In this document: in pieces, positions 9,401 to 18,427 of the stretch
Layout: each line of letters opens with the position of its first letter
Position numbering within the stretch: position 1 is the stretch's first letter
NCBI GenBank assembly: GCA_017522515.1
Contig: JAFWZH010000235.1
Location: forward strand, 1 to 64,000
DNA from: Clostridia bacterium
GTDB lineage: Bacteria > Bacillota_A > Clostridia > UBA1212 > UBA1255
DNA length: 64,000 nt
Reading direction: 5' to 3'
Notes under the pieces: generated by a model
Told to the model about the DNA's origin: nothing
The model's database searches: none
What the model saw: the letters and a program-made list of their open reading frames with translations, nothing else
Made by a program: the position numbers and the translations under genes

Positions 9401-12400
9401 AAGCCAAGAAAAAAGGTAGAGTGACTTTTGACGGCAAGGAGTTAAGCAAAGAATTTGAAGATTCTCTTACAGATATTCAAAGAGAGTCTATAAAAGGGAT
9501 TAAAGTTATTGCCGAAGTGTTAGGTAACGATGTCAATCTTTTTGCTTCGTATATTGCAAAAGAAGGAGCATACAAAGATAAAAGAGTATACAAGGATTCA
9601 AACGGAAATGTTAAGCTTGCACCTAATGGATTCTACAATCCCGATGGCAGCATAAATCTTGATATTAACTCCGGCAACCTTGGTGAAGGAACAATGCTTT
9701 ATACTTTATCTCACGAGCTTACTCACCACATTCGCAAGTGGTCTCCTGCGAAGTTTAAAGTATTGGCTGATTTTGTTGTTGAGCAATACAGCGACAACGG
9801 AATAAAAATCAATGATCTTGTTTATGAACAGATGGCGAAAGCCAAAAAGAACGGAAGAAGCATAAGTTATGGAACAGCCTACGAAGAGGTAATAGCTGAT
9901 GCTTGCTCAACTATGCTCTTAGACAGCAACGCTATTGAAAAGCTTGCTCAAAAAGACAAGACCTTGTTTGAAAAGATTAAGAGCTTTATAAAAGATTTTA
10001 TCGACAAAATTAACAAGTTGTATAAAAACTTCTCTCCTGATGCTAAAGAAGCTCAGTATGTAAAAGATATAAAAGGTATGACAGACAAGCTCCAAGCGCT
10101 TTGGTTTGAGGGACTTGAAGATGCGGGAGAGACATACGGAAAGATTGAAGCGGAGAGTTTGAACCATACAGAATTAAAATATGAATTAAGAAAGGATGAG
10201 TCTGGTAAAACATTTGTTTCAGTTGATGAAAACGCTATGGATTTAAATAATGGTCGCAGTATAGCTGAAAATATAAATTTGATATTAAAAAAATTTAATA
10301 ATATTATCGATGTAAAAGGACAAAAGATAAGAATAAATAAAACGACAAACGGTGAGTGGAGAGTTGGTAGTGCTGCAAGAAAACTTTTGGAAACAGACAG
10401 GCAAGCTTATAATGATAAAATTAAAGCAATTGCAAATGCTGACGATATATTAAAAGCTGCTAATAAATGGGTTGGAGAAAAGGTGAAACACCCAAGAAAA
10501 GACGATATTGTTGAGTTTGCTCGTGGCAATGTTAGATATAAAGTTGCTAACAATGGATATATTGCTGATGTCTTAGTTGCGACAAAAAAGGATGGAAGTG
10601 CAGTTCTATATGAACTTGTAGATATTGTTCCGACAAAAATAACAGAGCCATCGAGTTACCAGGGGAAAAAAACCCCACGTAGGCACGATAGCTCTGTCAC
10701 GAAAGAGACTATACCACAAAACTCCGAAAGCAGTCAAGGAAAATTTTCTCTTCGTGAAAGTGTTGAAGAAACAAAAGATTTGGTTGCTGTACATAATCTT
10801 TCTGAAGAAAAGCTTTTGAAGAGTCTTCAGCTCGGAGGCTTACCAATGCCGAGTATTGCTATTATTAGAGCAAAAGAAGGTCATGAAAATTTCGGAACAA
10901 TTTCTCTTGTTTTTGGTAAAGAAACAATAGATCCTCAGTTTTTCCGCAGCAATAAAGTCTATTCCGGAGATGCATGGACTCCGACTTATCCAAGGGTAGA
11001 CTACAAAATAAATGATAAGGCACAAGAAAAAATTAGAAATAAAATAAACAAACTTGTTCCTTCTGAAGTTCAGACTGCCTTGGGCAGTACTTATTTGGAT
11101 TCAGACAATCTCACTAACGCAATGGATCGTCATGGAGGCAATATGGTTACTGCCTATAAAACCAATTATACAATGAAATATGCCTATCTTTTGGATAAAG
11201 GCAATAATATTGAGCTTCCTATGACTGAAAAGGAGTTGTCGCATTTTGGTCAACATTCAAACAAAGAGATAATAAAGGTTGCCGAGTCAGTCTCTAAAGA
11301 GGATTTACTCAAGGCTTTGAACGGAAGTGTAGACGAAGCATATACTGTTGAACCTGCGATACGGCAAGCTGTATCCGAGGCAGTGAAAGAAAGACATCCA
11401 AATAATCCTCCTTGGCTTGAGATGTTACTCCCTAAAGAAGAATTACCTTTTAGTGAACTAAATAGTTATGCACAGGAGGCTCTTGACTATTTAAGGGAAG
11501 GCTTACAGCAGACAGTTGATTATAAGGCTGCCACACAAATGATTGACGAGCGTGTAGACCAAGGAGAGTATGAAAAATGGATAAAAGAACTCTTTTCTGA
11601 CATTATTGCAAAAGAAGGAATCCGCAACAACAAGGATTTGTTTACTCCGTCCGGCAATAGAAGAAGCTTTGAAGCTCTTCATTATGAGCATAATCTTGAA
11701 AATGTCATAAAAGCAATGAAGGAAGAAGGCACAAAAGGAGTAGGAGCTTTTGGCGGTGGAAACATTTTTGGGGCATCAACTACAGAAATTTCCTCTATAG
11801 CTGATATTAAAAATAGTGCTGAAAAGCGATTCCAGAGTTTATCTAAAGAAGCGTTTTCTGAAATAAAAAAAGGTTTTGCTGATAGATTCTTTGAGTTAGC
11901 AAGTAGCCTTCCTAACAACAAGGATAGTTTTACAGCTACTGATGATGCTGCGAATGTTCTTGTTGAAGCGATATCAAAATACAAGACAAAGAGTGGCATC
12001 GCGAATTATATTCGTAGAGAGTGTCAAGGTTGGGCAACATATTCTGATTATGTTGTAGACGATTTAATAGAACTTGTTTCAGACATACAGCAAATGCCTA
12101 CTAAATATTTTGAAGCAAAGCCACGGAGAGCTGTTGGCTTTGACGAAGTTAAAGCAGTTATAATACCTGACAATTCTTCTGCTGAATTGAAGTCTGCATT
12201 AAAATCAAAATCTTTCAATGTGTTAGAATATCAATCCGGCAACGAACAGGACAGAGCTGCTGTTCTCAACTCTATTGAAGATGTTAAGTTCTCAGACAGA
12301 GACTCAGATGGCAACGCACTTTCAAAAGAGCAACAGGAGTTCTTCAAAGATTCCATAGTGAGAGATGAAAACGGAAATCTGCTTGTTATGTATCATGGAA

Positions 12401-15400
12401 CACCTAATGCCGGTTTTACAAAGTTTAAAAGCGGAACATACTTTACACAACACAAATGGTATGCAGATAGATACCAAAGTCAAGGAGCAAGTAGTTTAGG
12501 ATTTAAGAAAACTGCAGATAATCCTGATACATACGCTGTCTATTTGAACATTAAAAAGCCTTTTGATACAAGGAACAAAACAGAAAGAGATATTTTTTAC
12601 AATGAATACTATCGCCAATGGGGAACAGGAACAGACCTTATGGAAAGTGGTTTGCCTGATTGGATGGATGGTATGGATTTGCAAGAGTTTCTTGAGGAAA
12701 ATGGATATGATTATGATGGACTTATTCTTGACGAAGGCGGTGTTGGTGGCTATGGAGAAGAAGTCAAGAGCAGAGGTTTATCTTATGTTACATTTTCATC
12801 TGAGCAAGTCAAAAACATAGACAACAAAGCTCCTACGTCTGATCCTGATATTCGTTTTTCTGATAGAGACTCTGTAACAAACTATGCAGAATATGATAAG
12901 CCAATAAACATGAGCGATATTACTACACTTCGTTCAATAATTACTGCACATAATGGAGAAAGGGTAAGTATTAACGACTTTACAAGCGAGGATATACGAA
13001 AGGCGCAAAAGTGGGCATATAAGTTCTACAAAGAACTTGGTGTGAAATCTCCCTTCTTCCGTGCTTGGTTTGGTGACTGGAGAGCGTATGATGCTGATAT
13101 AAAGCAAGTAGTTAAAGTGAAAACAATCGACATATCTGAGGCTTCTCTTCCTAACGGAGATTACAAAGTTGTTGATACTAACTGGACTATACACGCTGGA
13201 AAAATTCTCAATGATGATACAAGACATCACACAGGTGGAGCGAAGATTAATGTAAAATCATTAAATTCAATAAAAGAAATATTAAGAAATGCTATATTGC
13301 TCGACACAATAGTATCAGAACCAGACACTAACAAAAAATCGAAGAATACCGCGTTTTTGCATAAATTATACACAATTATTGATTATGATGGAAGAAAGTA
13401 TATAGCTAAGACAGCTATTGAAGAATACTACAACAGCACGATAGAAAATATTTCTCGAAGAGCATACAATCTAAAAGCAATAAAAATAGAGCCTATAGGT
13501 GGACAACTTGGAAATACTTCCTCCTCGTCAAGACCGAACATAGACTCTACTTACAGTATATCCGACTTGTTTGCTCTTGTCAAACAATATGATAAAGATT
13601 TTCATCCGAAGTTTGCGAGCGAACTGCTTTTGGAGAAAGGCAAGCCAAGAAGGTTTTGTCATGGTACTAATTCTGAGTTTTTTGAATTTGATCTTTCCAA
13701 ATCAGGAGCTAATTATGGTGATACATCAGAAGGATTAATGTTTTTTACAAGCAAGAAAAAAGCATATCCTGACAGCGAATTTGACCATGAGAGAGAGATA
13801 ACGAAAAAACAAGGAGGTAAGGAAACAGTACGTGAAGTTTATTTGAGTATGCAGAAGCCTTTTGTGCTTGATTCAAGAGGATATTATACTACTCAATCTT
13901 ATTTTGATCAGAACTACAAAGATATTTATGATAAGTATCTTTCCGGAAATTATGACGGTATCATCATTCATAACAGAGACAAAAGTGCGGATGATGCTAT
14001 CCTTGCTATAGTTGACAATGCTGGACAGGTAAAATCCGCAACGTATTCTGCAGACCTTTCGGGTTTCACCGACAATATTGGCACGTTTGATGGTGCTGAT
14101 AAAGACATTAGGTTCTCCGACCGTGATCCTGACTCTTTTGAAGCGAGACAGGAAGTTCAAAAGCAACTTGTTAAAGAGAATGCTATTCTTAAAGAAGATA
14201 ATATACTTCTTAAGGAATTAGTAGCGTTGCAAAGAAAAGTTACAAACGGAACGATTTTGAAAAAATCTTCTGTAGATGCTGTCTCTAAAAAGATAATGAA
14301 ACAGCTTAATGTTAAAGGTAATACTCAAGAATTATCAAAACTTCTTTCTGATGTATATTCATATATTCTTCGTGGAACAGAAGTGACTTGGGAAGATATA
14401 ACTGAAAAAGCACAACCGGCAATTAATTGGATTTATGAAAATATGCAAACGGAAAAAGTTGTAGATGAATATACACTTGGCGTACTTAGAGAGATAAGAA
14501 AGTCAAGGGTATCTCTTGATGAAACTCAAAAAGCAGAAATAAACGCTGTGTTAGGAAGTTATAAAGATTTCCAAAAGTATACTCTTGGCAAAATTATTAT
14601 AGCAAAAGATGGACTTTCTATGGATTCTTGGTGGGGTGAAATGAACGAAAAATATCCCAATATATTTGATAGCGACATTTCTTCAAGTGATATGCCTACT
14701 GCTTTGATTGGAATTCTTGACAACCTATCTAATAGTCTTTATGAGGAAGTTTATAATTATCAATCAGAAATGACAAAACAGGATGTACTTACCGAAATTT
14801 ATGATGGTTATTGGGATGTGTCTACATTATATACTGTTGCGGATCAAAATCAAAAGAAGATAAACGAACTTAAGGCTAAACACAAAGAAAAACTGTCAAA
14901 AGTTAGATCTTCGCATAATAAAAAGATTGTTGAGCTGAAGAATAAACACAAGCAAGAAATAAAAGAAATAAAAGCAGCCTTAAGGGAAAAATCTCTTCAG
15001 AGAGAGAAAGATATCAGGGCTAAATACCAAGAGTCGAGGCAGAAGTCTATTGAAGGCAGAGAAAAGACTGCAATGCGACATAAGATTAAAAAGGTTGTAT
15101 CAGAGCTTAACAATTTGTTGCTTCATGGATCTAAAGAGAAAAATGTAAAACTTGGTTTACAGAAAGCTGTTGCGTCTGCTCTTAAAACTATAAATATGGA
15201 TACAGTTAATGCAGATGAGCGTGTTGCAAAATATGATAAGCTTATAGCCAAAGCCTCTGATCCCGTAGTTATTGATTCTCTCACAGAAAGCAGAGACAGA
15301 ATTAAAAAGCAGGGAGATGTATTGTCAGATAAGCTTGATGCATTAAGAAAGGCTTATGATGACATTATAAATAGTAAGAAGGGAGATATCGATTTCCCTG

Positions 15401-18357
15401 ATTACTACAAAACAGAGGCAACTCTTGTTAAACAGAAAATTGAATCGGTACGTGATTTGGTTGGTGATACACCTATCAGAAATATGAGTCTTGAACAGCT
15501 TAATGCTGTATACGATATGTACAGAATGGTGCTGACCACAGTCAGAAACGCTAACAAGGTTTGGAGAGCAGGTAAATTGGAAGACCTTAGAGTTAATGCT
15601 GAGGCTGTAATGGTTGAAGAGAGTAGGTTGCCGAAACTGAAAGAAGAACGCTTGAAAGCAATAGAAACTGTTAGGAAGTATATGTGGAATGAGATGATTC
15701 CTGTTTATGCTTTTGAAACATTAGGTTCTAACACACTTAAAAAATTCTTTTGGGATACGGTTGAGGCTCAAAATGTATTTGCAAGGGATGTTGATGAAGC
15801 AAATGTCGTTGCGAAGAACGCAAGAAAAAAATATGGATATAAAACTTGGGATCGTAGCAAGATATACGAATTCACGCTTGAAGACGGAAAAGTAATGCGA
15901 ATGAATTTAGAACACATGATGTCGGTATATGCTTACTCTAAACGAAAACAAGCGATATCGCATATGACAACTGGAGGCTTCTTTTTTAATGATGATGCAA
16001 CTTTTCGTAAAAAAGGAGGAGTGATATCTTTAATTAGCTCTCAAGAAGAAGGTTACAAGATTAGTGCCGAAACTTTAGCAAAGATAAAAGACAAGATGTC
16101 CGAAGTTGCAAAGGGAAGTATTGAGTATGTTGACAAGATGCAATCTTATCTCACTGATATGGGAGAGAAGGGCAACGAGGTGTCAAGAGTTATATGGGGC
16201 ATAGACATCTTCAAAGAAAAGGTGTACTTCCCTTTAAAATCTGTAAAAGACTTCGTATTTCAAACTAATCAACCAACTCAAGAAACATCTCTTAAAAATG
16301 ATGGAATGACAAAAGAAACTAAACCTAACGCAAGCAATCCTATAGTGTTGGATAGCTTTGATGATATATGGGCATCACATGTTAACAGAATGAGTCAATA
16401 TCATGCGTTTGTAATTCCGATTGATAACCTTAATAAGGTGTACAACTATGGCACTTGGTTGGGAGATAGCTCTAAATCCGTATCGACAATAATTGGAAGT
16501 AGGCATGGAAAGGCGGCAAATGAATACTTAACACAATTTATTCAAGATTTAAACGGAGGCATTTCTGTAAAAGGAGCTTCTAATCCGCTTATGAATATGT
16601 TTGGCAAATTCAAAAAAACAGCAGTTGCTGCTTCTACTTCTGTTGTTGTCCAACAGCCTACTGCGATTCTCAGAGCAACAGCGATGATTGATCCTAAGTA
16701 TTTTGTAGGCAAACCCAATGTCCATATGCTTAAACAATACGAACAACTGAAGAAGTATGCACCGATTGCAATCATCAAAGAAATCGGTGGCTTCGATGCC
16801 GGGGCGGGAAGACAGGCAACGAATTGGCTGAACGATGACACAAAGCAAGGTGTTGATAAAGCTTTGCAAAAGATTGATGATATATCAATGTTGGGAGCTG
16901 CTTGGGGAGATATTCTTGGATGGTGTACTATTTGGGATGCTGTTAAGAGAGAAGTTAAAGCCAACAACAAGGGAATGGATGTTAACTCAGAAGAGTTTTT
17001 GAATCTTGCAGGTAAACGATTTACAGAGGTTATCGTTTACACTCAGGTTTATGATTCTACCTTGTCACGAAGTGGCTATATGAGGAGCAAACACGATTCT
17101 GTGAAGATGCTTACAGCATTTATGGGCGAGCCTACAGTTTCCGTCAATATGATGCATAACGCAATCCTTCAAGCCAAGCGAGGCGGTAAGGGTACGGTGA
17201 AAAAAGCAGCAAGGACTATCGGAGCAGTATACCTATCTACCATAGCCGCATCGGCTGCTGCCTCTGCAATTTACGCTCTTCGTGATGATGACGAAGAAAA
17301 AACTTATATGGAGAAATTTGCTGAAGCTTGGTCAGATAAGATGCTTGGCAAATACGGACTCACAGGCGAGTTAAATCCTCTCACACAGCTTCCGGCTGTC
17401 AAAGATATTATTTCTATCTTTGAGGGTTGGGATGTTGAGAGAACTGACATAGCAGTTATTAAAGATATCAAGGATGCCTTTGACGGACTCTTTAGTGACA
17501 ACAAATCCACATGGAGAAAGATAGAGGACTTCTCAGGAGCAATAGCATCTCTGTTCGGATTACCGGTTAAAAACATTCTTCGTACAGGTCGAGAGATGTA
17601 TAATGCAGTTAATGCAATATTCAGCGATGTTGAAGGTGGAAGTTTTGGCGAAGCTTTCGTCAGAGGAATGACCGGTGAGGAGAAATCCAAACCTAATAAG
17701 CTCTATGATGCCATCGTTAACGGAGACGAAGAAATGCTGAAGATACTCAGAGAAGGTTATGATGATGACGCTGCTTACGAGACTGCGGTTAAGAAAGCTC
17801 TCAGAGAAAATGATCCAAGAATTAAGGAAGCAGCAGAGGCAGGATATAACGGAGATGTAGCTGAAAGAGTCCGCATCGCTAAAGAAATCATTGCTGAAGG
17901 TAACTTCTCGCAGGATATAGTTGTTGAGGCTATCAACGCTGAATTTAACGCTATCAAGAAGGGGTCAGATACAGGCTCTGCCTCCGAAAATGAAGAGCCT
18001 GAGATCGAGAAAAAGGAGTCTATGTACAGCACATCTGACATAGCTACAGCCTTTGAAAGCGGAGACACCGAGTTTGCCAAAGAGATTATCGCTGACATAG
18101 TGGCGGTTAAAGCAGAAAATTACATGGCTGAAGACGAGAGTTTGAAGCAGAAGGATGCAGAGGAAAAAGCCAAATCCTCAGTCAAAGGTACTGTGACATC
18201 CTATTGGAAGCCTTTGTACATTGAAGCTTACAACTCTAAGAATGCCGATGAAATGAGGCGAATCAGATTTGCGCTCAAGGACACAGGACTTTATGGAACT
18301 GCAAATGACATTATAAGCACTTGCAACAATTGGGTAAAAGAATCAAGGAAAAAATAA
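6478..18357 (+). CDS. Giant polyvalent phage protein (3,959 aa): zincin, nuclease-like, two ADP-ribosyltransferase-like domains, LPD38-like tail
   Basis: One uninterrupted reading frame of 3,959 residues; AGAGAGG lies 5 bases before ATG 6478. Order seen: helical/coiled N-terminus (1-290); Gly/Ala-rich, partly hydrophobic block (about 456-610); Lys/Glu-rich coil (about 765-785); zinc peptidase with HELTHH at 1079-1084 and a downstream EEVIADA block near 1135; a nuclease-like domain of the barnase/EndoU kind (about 1235-1390); a VHNLSEEKLL domain (from about 1435); ADP-ribosyltransferase-like domain with YHGT at 1972-1975; an LPD3-like block (about 2200-2380); a second such domain with CHGT at 2394-2397; long coiled coil (about 2790-2870); an LPD38-like region (MSVYAYSKRKQA); and a hydrophobic segment near 3584. 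Polyvalent proteins of phages and conjugative elements are thought to be delivered into the host with DNA and to act on host defences. Domain names come from motif memory; exact activities are inference. Confidence 0.8.
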   Translation: MGKFTEYKLKKQADTNSATKYRQFREREIANQASQYIVEQLKNYENSNSKFVQSYNDRFFDSEGKYISDKYRRNTQVELLFANKERDRLEKQRQELIDLLDSYGSNFKEDWLQKTQNYLNDAGNVYDKIIKTYSDDNELFSGFENADEFYDWSEQQKQKETLRNTDLDSVKTEISDLTNALNNILSIEGQKSLLANQYDNLMYSSSQYPSAEGQTELNAIKAELDAFDKKQKELEGVFGSSSDIKKKLEELNKTYSSAKELQETEALTTDALNAPDFEEIAQQGLNIENPTWFESKGSTNIFGWQPFAEDVKNEYTFAKEYEGELNNVAASTHYNLMTEKEGKIYSYWLVKDAKKASQYLASLEETLNQRSAGKYMDEYGDDQSIAADYIFGFFAGVDQFSTGIKNIFSEEEYYNTNSLQHTSGAIREKLADDGFEVFGSSIGQVGYDLFNTTGNMMPSILASTAAGAINPVLGQATGSLLMGASAKGNAYAEMINLGYNPEQASRYSTLVGASEAGLQFLLGGIGKLGGSVSSKAISSAVSKIDNVFARTAIQLGGNMLSEGTEEYLQEVLDPFFKNIAFGEDNDIRFISEDALYSGLLGALSAGVLEGGSTIGGNISTYRTGKQLKAAGVTAEQLSELGGKLSINSEAYKLAGRINENTGAYTIGRMFNELNAEITAQNKAEIKEALRAKGINPVSANSIANWMERVVAGEELTAKQKAALENNPVLGEVMRDVLYERNTTALQRQAGLDSIRSQLEEYQIKQALDKEVKKAEKKKAKKQSNNTEDTQDTQNTAQQAEIEAFEAEIDTSLVEGEKANEANPRVSDNGRTFSTKTGEELDIVGIASVKDKTFKTADGQTVDSKDVSFATENEAVLYDSVLSMDLPTEIANAIIDGYIPSDNISVTDYLLGSNLAYRYGYAGAKDIELMLDSDVRNIPEHLSKGLYNLGRETAKAEISKEQAEIDEKKAQKSENKAKKKGRVTFDGKELSKEFEDSLTDIQRESIKGIKVIAEVLGNDVNLFASYIAKEGAYKDKRVYKDSNGNVKLAPNGFYNPDGSINLDINSGNLGEGTMLYTLSHELTHHIRKWSPAKFKVLADFVVEQYSDNGIKINDLVYEQMAKAKKNGRSISYGTAYEEVIADACSTMLLDSNAIEKLAQKDKTLFEKIKSFIKDFIDKINKLYKNFSPDAKEAQYVKDIKGMTDKLQALWFEGLEDAGETYGKIEAESLNHTELKYELRKDESGKTFVSVDENAMDLNNGRSIAENINLILKKFNNIIDVKGQKIRINKTTNGEWRVGSAARKLLETDRQAYNDKIKAIANADDILKAANKWVGEKVKHPRKDDIVEFARGNVRYKVANNGYIADVLVATKKDGSAVLYELVDIVPTKITEPSSYQGKKTPRRHDSSVTKETIPQNSESSQGKFSLRESVEETKDLVAVHNLSEEKLLKSLQLGGLPMPSIAIIRAKEGHENFGTISLVFGKETIDPQFFRSNKVYSGDAWTPTYPRVDYKINDKAQEKIRNKINKLVPSEVQTALGSTYLDSDNLTNAMDRHGGNMVTAYKTNYTMKYAYLLDKGNNIELPMTEKELSHFGQHSNKEIIKVAESVSKEDLLKALNGSVDEAYTVEPAIRQAVSEAVKERHPNNPPWLEMLLPKEELPFSELNSYAQEALDYLREGLQQTVDYKAATQMIDERVDQGEYEKWIKELFSDIIAKEGIRNNKDLFTPSGNRRSFEALHYEHNLENVIKAMKEEGTKGVGAFGGGNIFGASTTEISSIADIKNSAEKRFQSLSKEAFSEIKKGFADRFFELASSLPNNKDSFTATDDAANVLVEAISKYKTKSGIANYIRRECQGWATYSDYVVDDLIELVSDIQQMPTKYFEAKPRRAVGFDEVKAVIIPDNSSAELKSALKSKSFNVLEYQSGNEQDRAAVLNSIEDVKFSDRDSDGNALSKEQQEFFKDSIVRDENGNLLVMYHGTPNAGFTKFKSGTYFTQHKWYADRYQSQGASSLGFKKTADNPDTYAVYLNIKKPFDTRNKTERDIFYNEYYRQWGTGTDLMESGLPDWMDGMDLQEFLEENGYDYDGLILDEGGVGGYGEEVKSRGLSYVTFSSEQVKNIDNKAPTSDPDIRFSDRDSVTNYAEYDKPINMSDITTLRSIITAHNGERVSINDFTSEDIRKAQKWAYKFYKELGVKSPFFRAWFGDWRAYDADIKQVVKVKTIDISEASLPNGDYKVVDTNWTIHAGKILNDDTRHHTGGAKINVKSLNSIKEILRNAILLDTIVSEPDTNKKSKNTAFLHKLYTIIDYDGRKYIAKTAIEEYYNSTIENISRRAYNLKAIKIEPIGGQLGNTSSSSRPNIDSTYSISDLFALVKQYDKDFHPKFASELLLEKGKPRRFCHGTNSEFFEFDLSKSGANYGDTSEGLMFFTSKKKAYPDSEFDHEREITKKQGGKETVREVYLSMQKPFVLDSRGYYTTQSYFDQNYKDIYDKYLSGNYDGIIIHNRDKSADDAILAIVDNAGQVKSATYSADLSGFTDNIGTFDGADKDIRFSDRDPDSFEARQEVQKQLVKENAILKEDNILLKELVALQRKVTNGTILKKSSVDAVSKKIMKQLNVKGNTQELSKLLSDVYSYILRGTEVTWEDITEKAQPAINWIYENMQTEKVVDEYTLGVLREIRKSRVSLDETQKAEINAVLGSYKDFQKYTLGKIIIAKDGLSMDSWWGEMNEKYPNIFDSDISSSDMPTALIGILDNLSNSLYEEVYNYQSEMTKQDVLTEIYDGYWDVSTLYTVADQNQKKINELKAKHKEKLSKVRSSHNKKIVELKNKHKQEIKEIKAALREKSLQREKDIRAKYQESRQKSIEGREKTAMRHKIKKVVSELNNLLLHGSKEKNVKLGLQKAVASALKTINMDTVNADERVAKYDKLIAKASDPVVIDSLTESRDRIKKQGDVLSDKLDALRKAYDDIINSKKGDIDFPDYYKTEATLVKQKIESVRDLVGDTPIRNMSLEQLNAVYDMYRMVLTTVRNANKVWRAGKLEDLRVNAEAVMVEESRLPKLKEERLKAIETVRKYMWNEMIPVYAFETLGSNTLKKFFWDTVEAQNVFARDVDEANVVAKNARKKYGYKTWDRSKIYEFTLEDGKVMRMNLEHMMSVYAYSKRKQAISHMTTGGFFFNDDATFRKKGGVISLISSQEEGYKISAETLAKIKDKMSEVAKGSIEYVDKMQSYLTDMGEKGNEVSRVIWGIDIFKEKVYFPLKSVKDFVFQTNQPTQETSLKNDGMTKETKPNASNPIVLDSFDDIWASHVNRMSQYHAFVIPIDNLNKVYNYGTWLGDSSKSVSTIIGSRHGKAANEYLTQFIQDLNGGISVKGASNPLMNMFGKFKKTAVAASTSVVVQQPTAILRATAMIDPKYFVGKPNVHMLKQYEQLKKYAPIAIIKEIGGFDAGAGRQATNWLNDDTKQGVDKALQKIDDISMLGAAWGDILGWCTIWDAVKREVKANNKGMDVNSEEFLNLAGKRFTEVIVYTQVYDSTLSRSGYMRSKHDSVKMLTAFMGEPTVSVNMMHNAILQAKRGGKGTVKKAARTIGAVYLSTIAASAAASAIYALRDDDEEKTYMEKFAEAWSDKMLGKYGLTGELNPLTQLPAVKDIISIFEGWDVERTDIAVIKDIKDAFDGLFSDNKSTWRKIEDFSGAIASLFGLPVKNILRTGREMYNAVNAIFSDVEGGSFGEAFVRGMTGEEKSKPNKLYDAIVNGDEEMLKILREGYDDDAAYETAVKKALRENDPRIKEAAEAGYNGDVAERVRIAKEIIAEGNFSQDIVVEAINAEFNAIKKGSDTGSASENEEPEIEKKESMYSTSDIATAFESGDTEFAKEIIADIVAVKAENYMAEDESLKQKDAEEKAKSSVKGTVTSYWKPLYIEAYNSKNADEMRRIRFALKDTGLYGTANDIISTCNNWVKESRKK

Positions 18358-18365
18358 TCATTTAG

Positions 18366-18390
18366 GGGGGGAGAGCATAGCTCTCTCCCT
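18366..18390 (+). other. GC-rich hairpin between giant gene and tail fibre gene
   Basis: Bases 366-376 of this kilobase (G-run then GAGAGC) pair with GCTCTCTCCCT at 18380-18390 over an ATA loop, with two G-U pairs. No T-run follows, so it is more likely an mRNA stability or processing element than a simple terminator. Confidence 0.5.
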
Positions 18391-18427
18391 GTGCTATTAT
18401 GGCTCAAAAAGAAGGAGGCAACACAGC

